The notes under the pieces are model-generated. The model made no database searches. It was given only the letters and a program-made list of their open reading frames with translations, and had not been told where the DNA came from. Position numbers and translations under genes: made by a program. Shown in pieces: positions 1-7,811 of a stretch of DNA of 64,000 nucleotides. Every line of letters begins with the position of its first letter. Within the stretch, counting starts at the first letter, position 1. The DNA comes from Cohnella hashimotonis. GTDB lineage: Bacteria > Bacillota > Bacilli > Paenibacillales > Paenibacillaceae. The DNA lies in NCBI RefSeq assembly GCF_030014955.1, contig NZ_JAGRPV010000001.1, positions 8,519,501 to 8,583,500 of the forward strand, read 5' to 3'.

Positions 1-652
1 GGCTGCGGGTCGCGCGCTTCAGCGCGTCGAGCACGCTGTCCCCGGACTTGAGCTCGACCGCGGCGGGAGACAGGATCGTGCCTGTATCGCTGTCGCCCAC
101 AATCGAAAGGGTGATTTCGGCCTTTTGCGGCGCCTGGGTCGCAGCCGGGGAAGGGCTGGTCGTCGCTTGGCCGGACTGCGGAGGGGACGAAGGCTTGCCG
201 CCGACGGTCCCGTTAGGCGTAGGCGACGTTGTCGGCGTGGCGACGGGGGCAGAGGCTTCAGGTTGTGCCGAAGCCGAGCCGGCATTGGCAGTCGCCGGCG
301 GTATCCGGCCGCCGGAAGGCTTGGCAGTACCGGCGGTGGACGCGGCGCCTGGCGTGGCCGTCGGGCTGGCGCCGTCGGGCATGACGCCAGGCGTCGTTGT
401 GTTGCCCGTCGCCGTTGCGGAAGCCTGCGCGCTTGCATGCGGGCTTGCTTTCGGGTCTGCTTGCGGGCTTGCCGAGGACTCGGCGACTCCTGGCTGCCGT
501 GTCTGTGCCGCCGGTGATGACGGAGCGAAGGCGCTCGACTGACCGGACGCCGCCCCGTCATCGGAGCCGGACCCGCCGCAGCCGGCGGCCATGAGCAGCG
601 CGGCCAGCAGGACGAACAATGCCGCGAGCCGGCCCTTGCGAATTTGCTTCAC
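1..652 (-). CDS. DUF4430 lipoprotein, probable surface corrinoid-binding accessory (3' end outside window)
   Basis: The start is GTG at 652, preceded at good spacing by AAGGAGGG; the frame runs off the left edge, so only about 217 residues are visible. A short basic N-terminus and hydrophobic stretch lead to a lipobox ending LMAAGC with the lipid-modified Cys at residue 25. About 150 residues of Ser/Thr/Pro/Ala/Gly-rich linker follow. The visible end (ITLSIVGDSDTGTIL, then VELKSGDSVLDALKR) matches the opening of a DUF4430 (transcobalamin C-terminal-like) domain and closely resembles the same segment of the next gene upstream. It begins 32 bp after that gene on the same strand, so the two are probably one operon under the cobalamin riboswitch at about 3163-3340. 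Expected location is the outer face of the membrane. The corrinoid role is inferred from domain and riboswitch; the lipoprotein nature is visible directly. Confidence 0.82.
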   Translation of the reverse strand, partial: MKQIRKGRLAALFVLLAALLMAAGCGGSGSDDGAASGQSSAFAPSSPAAQTRQPGVAESSASPQADPKASPHASAQASATATGNTTTPGVMPDGASPTATPGAASTAGTAKPSGGRIPPATANAGSASAQPEASAPVATPTTSPTPNGTVGGKPSSPPQSGQATTSPSPAATQAPQKAEITLSIVGDSDTGTILSPAAVELKSGDSVLDALKRATRS

Positions 653-684
653 TTCCAGTCCCTCCTTGCGTATGCGCATGCTGT

Positions 685-2700
685 CTATTTAGATGAAGCC
701 AGATTTAGATTTTTAAGCCGGAGGGCGGTCACGGCAGCCATCTCGCGGGTTACGGTGCCCGACGGATCGAAGACGCCGGCGGCGCCAAGCAGAATGCCCT
801 TGTTCGCGACCGCATTAACGTAAGGCAAGGAAGCCGCGCGAATGCTGGAGGCATCCCGCCAAGCCGTGCCGCTCTGCGACTCGGACAGGCCGAAGGCGCG
901 GCCGATCATGACAGCCATCTGCTCGCGCGTGATCGGATCGCCGGGCTTGAAGGCCGTCGCCGATACGCCGTTGACGATGCCGGCGCGGGCGGCTTGCATG
1001 ACGGCCCCATAGTACCAGGCGGACGGCTGGACGTCGGCGAACGAGACTTCGCCGGTCATGCCGGCGAAGCCGGGACCTTGCGCTGCGCTCAGCCTGTCGC
1101 CGGCCAGCCTGACAAGCAGGGCGGCGAACTCGGCGCGCGTGATGCCGCGCTTCGGTTCGAAACGAAGCGGAGAGGCGCTCGTGCCGGATAGCAGCTTGGC
1201 CGTGTAAGCTTGATGCACCGCATCTGAGGCCCATCCGGCGATCTGCCTTTCGTCCGCGAACCGTTCGGCGGCGATCCGGTACAGCCCGGGAGCTCCGTCC
1301 GCATAACGGTCGTATGCGACCAGCGCCAGCATCGCTTGCTCCGTCGCGATGGCGTCGGAAGCGCCGCCCGGCGTGTGCGCGAAGCCGCCTTCAGCCGTCC
1401 GATACGCCAGCAACGCTTCCAGCAGGCCTCCGCCGGCCTTGACGAAGTCAGCGCCGGCAGGATCGCGCCCCGCCGCGGTCAGGCCGATGACGACCTGCGC
1501 GGCCGTCTCGCTGTTTTCGTCGCGCTCGAGCTTGAAGCCGCCGTCCGTCAACTGGACGGACGAGAGATAGGCGACGGCGCGGCCGATCGCCGCAGCTACG
1601 GCGGCCGAGCTGTTGCCGCCTTGCACGGCAGCGCCGGCCCCGGCGGCGCCGCCTTCGGCGGCATTCGCGTAAGGCGCGAGCGCGGCCAGCGCCATCGCGG
1701 TAATGTCCGCGTTGCCGGCTTCGCCGGCGGCCAGCGGGAAGCTGCCGTCCGCGTTCTGCAGCGCGAGCAGCCAATCGACGAGCTTGGCGCGCGTCCAGAC
1801 CGCGCCGACCGGGACGTCGTAGCCGCCGCTGTCGAGCGCGAGCAGCGCGAAGATCGGGCCGTTGGCGCCCTGGAGCGTCAGCTTGGCGTGGTTATACACC
1901 GCGGCCACGAGATCATAGCCCGCGAACGCGCGGGGATCGGCTCCGGCCGCCCGGACGGCGAGGACGATGCGTTCCAGGTCCGTCGCCTTGCGATACGCGC
2001 CGCCTGCGGCCTTCACCTGCGCAGCCAGCTCCGCAAGGTAGGCATCCGGAACGCCGCCTCCCGAGCGTCCGAGCGCGAAGGCTTCCCATTCGGACAGCCC
2101 GGCGGCAGGCTTGGCAAGCAGAAGCTTGCGGAGCGCCGCGACGTCGGCTTTGTAGGAGGGGCTCGATCCGTCGCCCCCATCCGGCTTGACGCCCGCATTC
2201 CCGCCGGAGCCGGAATTCGGAGCGCCTACGTCAGCGCCCAGATCGAGCGTATAGCGCCAGACGACCGAATCGCCCGGCTTCAGCCGGTACATGCTGGCGC
2301 TGCCGGCGGGATATAATCCGCCGACCTCGTACATCCAGCCGCTTTTCGGTCCGAGATCGAGCTCGGACAGTCCATCGATGCTGCTCACATAAAGCGTTTC
2401 GCCCGACCCGGAAGACTTGACCTTGCCCGGGAGCGTTCGCTCGAGCACGGAGTAGGCCGTATCCCCGTTCCGCAATTCGACCTGCGTCGCAGGAAGCAAG
2501 GTGCCGCGCTGGGCGTCTCCGACGACCGACAGCGTGACGGTGCCGGTTGCAGCGCCGTTGGCGTCGGTAACCGCAGCCGCGGCGGGAGCCGCCAGGCACA
2601 CGGCCAACGCGACGATCAGCATGAGCGCCAGCGGCCAGGCGCGATATGATCTGAGCGAAGGGGATAAGGTGTGTTGAAATAAAGATCGGACGTTCGGCAT
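685..2700 (-). CDS. Secreted DUF4430 / alpha-alpha toroid / SLH protein, intrinsic-factor-like corrinoid-capture candidate
   Basis: The chosen ATG at 2700 has a GAGGT ribosome site 7 nt upstream and opens directly onto a signal peptide (residues 1-43, hydrophobic core LALMLIVALAVCLA, then AAPAAAA). The frame stays open upstream to 2829, but that extension lacks a ribosome site and would bury the signal peptide. Residues about 52-155 are a DUF4430 domain; about 190-490 are squalene-cyclase/prenyltransferase-type toroid repeats (LLALQNADGSF, YLSSVQLTDGGF, AYRTAEGGF); about 490-668 hold three SLH repeats (ITRAEFAALL, ITREQMAVMI, VTREMAAVTA) for cell-wall attachment. In animal intrinsic factor and transcobalamin an alpha6/alpha6 barrel precedes a DUF4430-like beta domain; here the order is reversed. 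The upstream cobalamin riboswitch makes corrinoid capture the best guess. DUF4430/toroid proteins can bind other ligands, so the function remains inference. Confidence 0.85.
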   Translation of the reverse strand: MPNVRSLFQHTLSPSLRSYRAWPLALMLIVALAVCLAAPAAAAVTDANGAATGTVTLSVVGDAQRGTLLPATQVELRNGDTAYSVLERTLPGKVKSSGSGETLYVSSIDGLSELDLGPKSGWMYEVGGLYPAGSASMYRLKPGDSVVWRYTLDLGADVGAPNSGSGGNAGVKPDGGDGSSPSYKADVAALRKLLLAKPAAGLSEWEAFALGRSGGGVPDAYLAELAAQVKAAGGAYRKATDLERIVLAVRAAGADPRAFAGYDLVAAVYNHAKLTLQGANGPIFALLALDSGGYDVPVGAVWTRAKLVDWLLALQNADGSFPLAAGEAGNADITAMALAALAPYANAAEGGAAGAGAAVQGGNSSAAVAAAIGRAVAYLSSVQLTDGGFKLERDENSETAAQVVIGLTAAGRDPAGADFVKAGGGLLEALLAYRTAEGGFAHTPGGASDAIATEQAMLALVAYDRYADGAPGLYRIAAERFADERQIAGWASDAVHQAYTAKLLSGTSASPLRFEPKRGITRAEFAALLVRLAGDRLSAAQGPGFAGMTGEVSFADVQPSAWYYGAVMQAARAGIVNGVSATAFKPGDPITREQMAVMIGRAFGLSESQSGTAWRDASSIRAASLPYVNAVANKGILLGAAGVFDPSGTVTREMAAVTALRLKNLNLASSK

Positions 2701-2765
2701 GGATCGGACCTCGTTTCCGGTAAAGTGGCGGCAGCATGAGGGGGCGAGCGGCTGACGAGTGATCG

Positions 2766-2899
2766 AGCGGACGACAGTGTCGCTGTCGGTTAGCCGGTCG
2801 GACGACAGATCCGCGGCCAAGACGGCCAAGCGGACTACAAATCCGCTATATGGCCAAGAGCCGGCGAATAGAACGCATTAGCGGACCACAGATTCGCTA
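2766..2899. repeat. Four copies of a short AGCGGA...TCCGCT inverted repeat
   Basis: Copies start near 2766, 2797, 2829 and 2880, following the pattern AGCGGAC-n-ACAGATCCGCT with drift. Spacings are about 31, 32 and 51 bp. They lie in the 340-bp leader between the riboswitch terminator and the SLH gene start, so each could fold as a hairpin in that mRNA. A weaker related copy is near 2992. Confidence 0.65.
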
Positions 2900-3043
2900 A
2901 AGGCATGATCGGCGGCACAAAAGGGCGCGATATTGAAAAATAAGAGATCCGGAGTCCGCAGAAAAGCGATAAAGTGTCTGGAAATCGAAATTAGCGGAAG
3001 CTCGGTCCGTTCGAATAGAGTAGACAGCGCGCGCCGACAATTC

Positions 3044-3070
3044 AAAAAGCCCCTGCCGTTAACAGGGGCT
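3044..3070 (-). terminator. Intrinsic terminator downstream of the cobalamin riboswitch
   Basis: On the minus strand AGCCCCTG and CAGGGGCT form an 8-bp GC-rich stem (3070-3048) around a 7-nt loop, followed by five U residues (3048-3044). It lies about 95 nt after the riboswitch aptamer and about 345 nt before the SLH gene start. An upstream GGGGGCT (minus strand, 3141-3135) could pair with the terminator's AGCCCC arm, giving a possible antiterminator. This suggests premature termination when cobalamin binds. Confidence 0.8.
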
Positions 3071-3162
3071 GACATGAAATACCACGCCAAAGTCGAGCCG
3101 CGCAAGCGTTTTTCGCAGCGCATTCTCTTCCTTTAGCCCCCGAAGAAAGAGAATCGACGTTC

Positions 3163-3340
3163 AAGGCAGGTCTCCTGGCTCTTGCCTCATCGCTGCGCGG
3201 CGCCTTCCCGTCCGCTTGGACAGTGGCAACAAGCCGCTTCGCTCCGCAATTACAGTGGCGGGACCGCGCCGGATTCGCACCGGCTTCCCTATTAAGCCCT
3301 TCCGCGCCGATCGCGCCGGGGCACCTTGCCGTCATTCGGC
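3163..3340 (-). promoter_or_regulatory. Cobalamin (B12) riboswitch
   Basis: Read on the minus strand, this stretch carries the conserved cobalamin-riboswitch blocks in order: GGGAAGCCGGTGCGAATCC, then CCCGCCACTGT, then GATGAGGCAAGAG, and the B12 box AGCCAGGAGACCTGCC at 3180-3165. The order and spacing are those of the adenosylcobalamin family. A terminator follows at 3070-3044, then the DUF4430/toroid/SLH gene and the DUF4430 lipoprotein. The 5' boundary is approximate. The riboswitch starts just after the LysR stop codon, so its promoter probably lies inside the end of that gene. Confidence 0.95.
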
Positions 3341-3354
3341 TATTCGATTCCTTC

Positions 3355-4365
3355 TCATGATAGACCCCCGTCGCCGCTTTGTCCATCGGGCGTGCCGAAC
3401 AAGGCGATGAAGCGCTGCGCCGCGCGGGAGAGATAACGGTCCTTAAGCCAGACGAGCCCGACCTCCGACAGCAGGTCGGCGTCGCGGATCGCGCGGCATT
3501 CGATGCCCGCCAGCGGAAACGTCGACATGACGGACTTCGGCAGCAGCGCGGCGCCGAAGCCGTGGGCCACCAGCGTGAGCGCGATCGCCACGCTCGCGCA
3601 TTCGCACAGAACGCGGGGGCTTAGCTCCGCGGCCGCGAAGGCGCGCATGATCGTCTCGTGCATGACGACCGTGCGATCCGTCTTTAGCGAGACGAGCGGA
3701 AAAGCCGCGAGCTCGGCAAGGGACAGCGGCTCCGTGCCGGCGCTGATCGCCGGTCCGCCCTGTGCCGGTCCGCCCTGCGCCGGTCCGCCCTGCCCCGGTC
3801 CGCCCTGCGCCTGCGCCGCGCCGTCCGCAGCTTTCCAGGCGCCCGTCGGCAGCAGCGCGACGATCGGGTCGGAAGGGAGAGGCCGAATCTCGTAGCGGTC
3901 CTCGCCGCCGGGCGCTTCGAACGGCAGCCGGGCGACGGCGATCTCGATCTCGCGCCGTTCCAGCCGTTCGCCGAGCAGATGGTGGTCGCCTTCGCTCAGC
4001 TTGAAGCTCACGTCCGGATACCGCTCCCTGAATCGGCCGAGCGGACCGGGAAGCAGCGACGTGCAGGACACGACGGCGCCGACCGACAGCACTCCGCGCA
4101 CGCCCTCGTCCAGCTCCCGCACCTCCGCCACCGTCTCCTCCAGTTGTCGGAGCAATCCGGCGGAACGCTCGCGAAGACGCTCCCCGGCCGGCGTAAGCCG
4201 CAGCCGCCTGCCCGACCGGTCGAAGAGCGCGACGCCGAGCTCCTCCTCGATCAGCCGCATCTGCCGGCTTAGCGGCGGCTGCTCCATATGAAGCTTTTTG
4301 GCCGCGGAAGTGATCTGGCCTTCCTCGGCTACCGTCAAAAAATAACGCAGCTGCCTGACATCCAT
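3355..4365 (-). CDS. LysR-family transcriptional regulator with internal QGGPA repeats
   Basis: A 336-residue protein with the usual LysR layout. An N-terminal winged helix-turn-helix (residues 1-60: MDVRQLRYFLTVAEEGQ, then PPLSRQMRLIEEELG) is followed by a substrate-binding-type effector domain (about 90-325). The family is normally about 290-310 residues; the excess is a Gly/Pro/Gln insert near residues 185-207 encoded by a 15-bp tandem repeat. It is divergent from ilvE across a 128-bp intergenic region with two T-N11-A palindromes, so it probably represses itself and controls ilvE. The effector is not recognisable from the sequence. The cobalamin riboswitch begins just beyond its stop codon and belongs to the next transcription unit. 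Confidence 0.9.
   Translation of the reverse strand: MDVRQLRYFLTVAEEGQITSAAKKLHMEQPPLSRQMRLIEEELGVALFDRSGRRLRLTPAGERLRERSAGLLRQLEETVAEVRELDEGVRGVLSVGAVVSCTSLLPGPLGRFRERYPDVSFKLSEGDHHLLGERLERREIEIAVARLPFEAPGGEDRYEIRPLPSDPIVALLPTGAWKAADGAAQAQGGPGQGGPAQGGPAQGGPAISAGTEPLSLAELAAFPLVSLKTDRTVVMHETIMRAFAAAELSPRVLCECASVAIALTLVAHGFGAALLPKSVMSTFPLAGIECRAIRDADLLSEVGLVWLKDRYLSRAAQRFIALFGTPDGQSGDGGLS
3752..3811. repeat. 15-bp tandem repeat inside the LysR gene
   Basis: Four copies of GGTCCGCCCTGCGCC (small changes at positions 11-13) start at 3752, 3767, 3782 and 3797. They encode QGGPA-type pentapeptides on the minus strand. Because the unit is a multiple of three, copy-number change keeps the frame and would only lengthen or shorten a surface loop. 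Confidence 0.9.
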
Positions 4366-4397
4366 CGTTCCCGCACCTCGCTAGTTCTGTTTTCAGC

Positions 4398-4443
4398 ATA
4401 CTTTAAAGGTATGGTATTCGTACAAATCAGATATTTCAAATAT
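4398..4443. promoter_or_regulatory. Probable LysR binding sites and ilvE promoter region
   Basis: ATACTTTAAAGGTAT at 4398-4412 and ATATTTCAAATAT at 4431-4443 are both dyads of the T-N11-A type bound by LysR regulators. The second overlaps a possible -35 (TTTCAA, 4434-4439) that is 18 nt from TATTCT (4458-4463), upstream of ilvE. The arrangement of a distal recognition site plus a -35-proximal activation site is classic for divergent LysR pairs. No binding data support it. Confidence 0.55.
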
Positions 4444-4493
4444 ATTTCCGTTCGCGTTATTCTACAAGCAACACTTTGCAGGAGGGAATGACG

Positions 4494-5603
4494 ATGGAAC
4501 GAAGCGGGCAGGAAAGCATGCCATTGCATGGAATCAGGGGGCTTCAAAGCAAGGTTCGCGAGCTGCAGGAGAGCCCGGGCGGGCTCGGTTTCGGACGTTA
4601 TTTTACCGATCATATGCTGCTCATGGATTACGAGGAAGGCACCGGCTGGGGCGAGCCGCGGATCGTCCCCTACGGGCCGCTGCTGCTGGACCCGGCGTCG
4701 AAGGTCTTTCATTACGGACAGACGGTGTTCGAGGGCATGAAGGCGTTCAAGTGGAAGGATGGCCGGGCGAGGCTGTTCAGGCCGCTGGATCATGTCCGCC
4801 GGCTGAACCGCTCCTGCGCGCGCATGTGCGTGCCGGCGGTGGATGAAGCGCGGGTGTTGGGAGCGCTGCGGCGGCTCGTGACCGCGGACGCGGATTGGAT
4901 TCCCGAAGCGCCCGGCACTTCGCTCTATATCCGTCCGTTCGTCGTCGCGACCGAGACGCAGCTCGGCGTGGCGCCTTCCCGGTCGTACGCGTTCGTCGCG
5001 ATCTGCTCGCCGGTCGGCGCCTACTACGCGGAGGGCGTGCGTCCAGTCCCGATATATGTGGAAACGGAGCATGTGCGCGCGGTCGCCGGCGGCGTGGGAG
5101 ACGCCAAGACGGCGGGGAACTATGCGGCGGGGCTCAAGGCGCAGGAGGCGGCTGCGCGGATGGGCTGCGCCCAGGTGCTGTGGCTGGACGGCGTCGAACG
5201 CGAATACGTCGAGGAAGTCGGGAGCATGAACGCGTTTTTCCGCTTCGGCGACGAGATCGTCACGCCGCCGCTCGGCGGCAGCATCCTGGCCGGGGTCACC
5301 CGGGATTCGGTCATTAGGCTGCTCCGGGGCTGGGGCGTATCCGTCAGCGAGCGTCCGGTCTCGATCGGCGAGGTAGCGGCGGGCTTGCGGGACGGCAAGC
5401 TGCGCGAGGCGTTCGGCACGGGCACCGCCGCGGTCGTCTCCCCGATCGGCAGCCTGCATTGGCGCGGAGAGCGGTTGACCGTCGGCGACGGGGAGCCCGG
5501 CGAGCTGTCGAAGCGGCTGTACGAGACGCTGTCGGGCATTCAACGCGGCGAGCTGCCGGATGCCTATGGCTGGATGGAGGTCGTGCCATCCGCGGCCGAA
5601 TAG
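4494..5603 (+). CDS. ilvE: Branched-chain amino acid aminotransferase
   Basis: A class IV PLP-dependent transaminase of 369 residues, converting branched-chain 2-oxo acids and glutamate to Leu/Ile/Val and 2-oxoglutarate. Visible signatures are YGQTVFEGMKAF, GVGDAKTAGNYAAGLKAQ with the PLP-binding lysine at residue 205, EVGSMNAFF, and GTGTAAVVSPIG near the C-terminus. The length fits the type II (larger) BCAT family. The start at 4494 was chosen because GGAGGG lies 7 nt upstream; the ATG at 4488 is only one base from that site. It is monocistronic, divergent from the LysR gene that probably regulates it. Assignment to branched-chain substrates is from family resemblance; closely related enzymes can also act on other hydrophobic amino acids. 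Confidence 0.93.
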   Translation: MERSGQESMPLHGIRGLQSKVRELQESPGGLGFGRYFTDHMLLMDYEEGTGWGEPRIVPYGPLLLDPASKVFHYGQTVFEGMKAFKWKDGRARLFRPLDHVRRLNRSCARMCVPAVDEARVLGALRRLVTADADWIPEAPGTSLYIRPFVVATETQLGVAPSRSYAFVAICSPVGAYYAEGVRPVPIYVETEHVRAVAGGVGDAKTAGNYAAGLKAQEAAARMGCAQVLWLDGVEREYVEEVGSMNAFFRFGDEIVTPPLGGSILAGVTRDSVIRLLRGWGVSVSERPVSIGEVAAGLRDGKLREAFGTGTAAVVSPIGSLHWRGERLTVGDGEPGELSKRLYETLSGIQRGELPDAYGWMEVVPSAAE

Positions 5604-5702
5604 CCGGATCGTGGCGGACGGGGGTCCGGTGATGATATCATCGGAGTACCGGCCCTGGGGCCGGCCGTTCGACCATCAGCCAGAGAGAAGGTCTTTTTTC
5701 AT

Positions 5703-6830
5703 ATGATAACGCTCATCGTCCTGCTCGCCGTCGTACTGCTGCTGGCAGCGACCGTCTACGCGGTGCTCGCCTTGGATCCGGTATTCGGCGCCCAGGCTTA
5801 CCGGGATCGCGGACATCGCCTTCACAAGTCTCCGCAATTCAAAGACGGCAAGTTCCGCTATCCGCTGCCGACCTCGATGGTGACGTCCGCGGCGGACTAT
5901 CTGTCCATGCTCCGCGACTTCGCGAAGCGGCGGCCGAACGCGCGGCCTGCGCCCGGTCGTCTCCCCGTCGTGAAGCTCGACACGGCCGCGATCGGCCGTC
6001 CCGGGCCGCTCCGCGTCACCTGGTTCGGGCATTCCGCGTCGCTGCTCGAGATCGGCGGCTGCACGATTCTCCTCGATCCGATGCTGGGCCGCGCGCCGTC
6101 GCCATTTCCCCGCTTCGGCGGCAAGCGCTACGCCGATACGATGTCCTTCGAGATCGAGGCGCTGCCGCCCATCGACGCGGTTATCTTTTCGCACGACCAT
6201 TACGACCATCTGGACTACGGCACCATACGCCGGCTGCATGCCAAGGTCGGCCGCTTCTTCGTGCCGCTCGGCGTTGGCGCGCATTTGCGCCGATGGGGTG
6301 TGGACGAGAGCCGCATCGAGGAGCATGACTGGCACGAGACGTTTGAATGGGAAGGGCTGCGGCTGTCATGCTTGCCAGCCCGGCATTTCTCGGGCCGGGG
6401 GCTGGCCGGGCGGGATGCGACCCTTTGGTGCGCTTGGGCGATCGAGGGCGGCGGCCAAAAGGTGTTTTTCAGCGGAGACAGCGGCTACGGTCCGCACTTC
6501 GCGGAGATCGGCGAGCGATTCGGTCCGTTCGATCTAACGCTCATGGAATGCGGACAGTACGATCCGCGCTGGGCGGCCATCCATATGTCGCCGGAGGAGA
6601 CCGTTCAGGCCCATATCGACGTAAAAGGAGGAACGCTGCTGCCGATTCACTGGGGCGCGTTCACGCTTGCGATGCACGATTGGAACGATCCGATCCGCAG
6701 GGCGTCCGCCGAAGCGGCCCGCAAAGGCGTGCGGATCATCTCGCCTCGCATCGGGGAGACCGTCGAGATCGGCTTCGAGATGAGCGGCGCGAGCGCCGAC
6801 GCGGCCGCGGCCGTGGAATGGTGGAGGTGA
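5703..6830 (+). CDS. Membrane-anchored metallo-beta-lactamase-fold hydrolase (NAPE-PLD/UlaG-like)
   Basis: A 375-residue protein beginning with one hydrophobic segment (residues 2-23), then a metallo-beta-lactamase domain. The metal-binding motif SHDHYDHLDY has His164, His166, Asp168 and His169. Later ligands are likely in CLPARHFSGRG and IHWGAF, and FFSGDSGYG carries the bridging Asp. This arrangement matches the group that includes NAPE-phospholipase D and UlaG-like lactonases. The true substrate cannot be told, though a phosphodiester or lactone is typical. A GAGAAGG site precedes the ATG. The next gene follows after 9 bp and uses the GGAGGTG at this gene's 3' end as its ribosome site, so the two are co-transcribed. 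Confidence 0.88.
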   Translation: MITLIVLLAVVLLLAATVYAVLALDPVFGAQAYRDRGHRLHKSPQFKDGKFRYPLPTSMVTSAADYLSMLRDFAKRRPNARPAPGRLPVVKLDTAAIGRPGPLRVTWFGHSASLLEIGGCTILLDPMLGRAPSPFPRFGGKRYADTMSFEIEALPPIDAVIFSHDHYDHLDYGTIRRLHAKVGRFFVPLGVGAHLRRWGVDESRIEEHDWHETFEWEGLRLSCLPARHFSGRGLAGRDATLWCAWAIEGGGQKVFFSGDSGYGPHFAEIGERFGPFDLTLMECGQYDPRWAAIHMSPEETVQAHIDVKGGTLLPIHWGAFTLAMHDWNDPIRRASAEAARKGVRIISPRIGETVEIGFEMSGASADAAAAVEWWR

Positions 6831-6839
6831 CAGCGGCCT

Positions 6840-7742
6840 ATGCCCAAGGTTGTTTATGCCGCGCTGATCCTGCTCAGTCTCATTTGGGGCGGCTCGTTCT
6901 ACTTTATTAAAGTGCTGGTGGAAGACTTCGGGTCATGGGGCGTCTCCTTCCTGCGGTCGGCGTTCGGGCTCGTTGCCGTGACGGCGATCATGCTGGCGAT
7001 GCGCAAGCCGTTCGGGCTGCGCGGCGTCCGATGGCCTGCGATGGCCCTCGTCGCGATCGTGAACACGGCCTTGCCCTGGTACCTCATCGCGCACAGCGAG
7101 ACGCGGCTCGACAGCAGCGTCGCCTCGATCCTGAACGCCACGACGCCGCTCTGGACGGTCGTCATCGGCGTAGCCGCTTTCCGCGCGTCCTCGAACCGGT
7201 ACCAGTGGATGGGCATCGCGATCGCCTTCGCGGGCGTCGCGCTGCTGCTTGGCATCACGCCGTCCGCCGTCTCGTCGATCGATGCGACCGGCCTGCTGCT
7301 CATGATGGCCGCCACGCTGTGCTACGGACTGGGCTCGCAGCTGTCCAAACGCGTGCTGACCGGTTACTCCATGTACCAGTTGACCTTCGGCACACTGCTC
7401 TGCAGCACGGTCGCGAGCGGCGTCATGGCGCTCGTCGTCGATCCCTTCCCGGTCGAGCCGCTCGCGGACGGCACGAACCTGCTCATGCTGCTCGGACTCG
7501 GCGTCTTCGGCTCGGGCATCGGCTACATCCTGTTCTACTACATCATCCTGGCCGCGAGCGCCGAATTCGCCACGACGGTCACTTACCTCGTGCCCTGCAC
7601 GGCGCTGGTCTGGGCGTACACGCTGCTCGGCGAGCGCGTCGGCTGGAATATGCTCGCGGGGCTGATCGTTATTCTCTGCGGCGTTTACTTAGCGGGGAAA
7701 AAGAAGCAGGCATCCCCCGCACTGCCGGCCGCAAAAGCATAA
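6840..7742 (+). CDS. EamA-family (DMT superfamily) metabolite transporter
   Basis: A 300-residue polytopic membrane protein with about ten hydrophobic segments and two EamA repeats, opening VVYAALILLSLIWGGSFYFIKVLV. The second repeat ends ALVWAYTLLGERVGWNMLAGLIVILCGVYLAGKKKQ, typical for the family. Proteins of this kind export or import amino acids, nucleotides or other small metabolites; the substrate cannot be predicted. The GGAGGTG ribosome site lies inside the last codons of the upstream hydrolase gene, so translation is likely coupled. A strong terminator follows. Confidence 0.9.
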   Translation: MPKVVYAALILLSLIWGGSFYFIKVLVEDFGSWGVSFLRSAFGLVAVTAIMLAMRKPFGLRGVRWPAMALVAIVNTALPWYLIAHSETRLDSSVASILNATTPLWTVVIGVAAFRASSNRYQWMGIAIAFAGVALLLGITPSAVSSIDATGLLLMMAATLCYGLGSQLSKRVLTGYSMYQLTFGTLLCSTVASGVMALVVDPFPVEPLADGTNLLMLLGLGVFGSGIGYILFYYIILAASAEFATTVTYLVPCTALVWAYTLLGERVGWNMLAGLIVILCGVYLAGKKKQASPALPAAKA

Positions 7743-7753
7743 AATCAATAAAC

Positions 7754-7799
7754 GGAGCGGTCCCGCCAGTCTTTGACTTGGCGAGGCCGCTCCGCTTTT
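7754..7799 (+). terminator. Intrinsic terminator between convergent genes
   Basis: GGAGCGG (7754-7760) pairs with CCGCTCC (7787-7793) and the stem is extended by GCCA/TGGC. The plus-strand tail GCTTTTA follows. The minus-strand side is also U-rich, so it may stop transcription from both directions. Confidence 0.8.
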
Positions 7800-7811
7800 A
7801 ATGACCGTCGA

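Noticed and set aside
2701..2829. Upstream extension of the DUF4430/toroid/SLH protein
   Set aside because: It would place 43 residues before a clear signal peptide and has no ribosome site.
5604..5702. Terminator between ilvE and the metallo-hydrolase gene
   Set aside because: Small dyads (GATGATATCATC, GGCCCTGGGGCC) are present but none has a U-tract.
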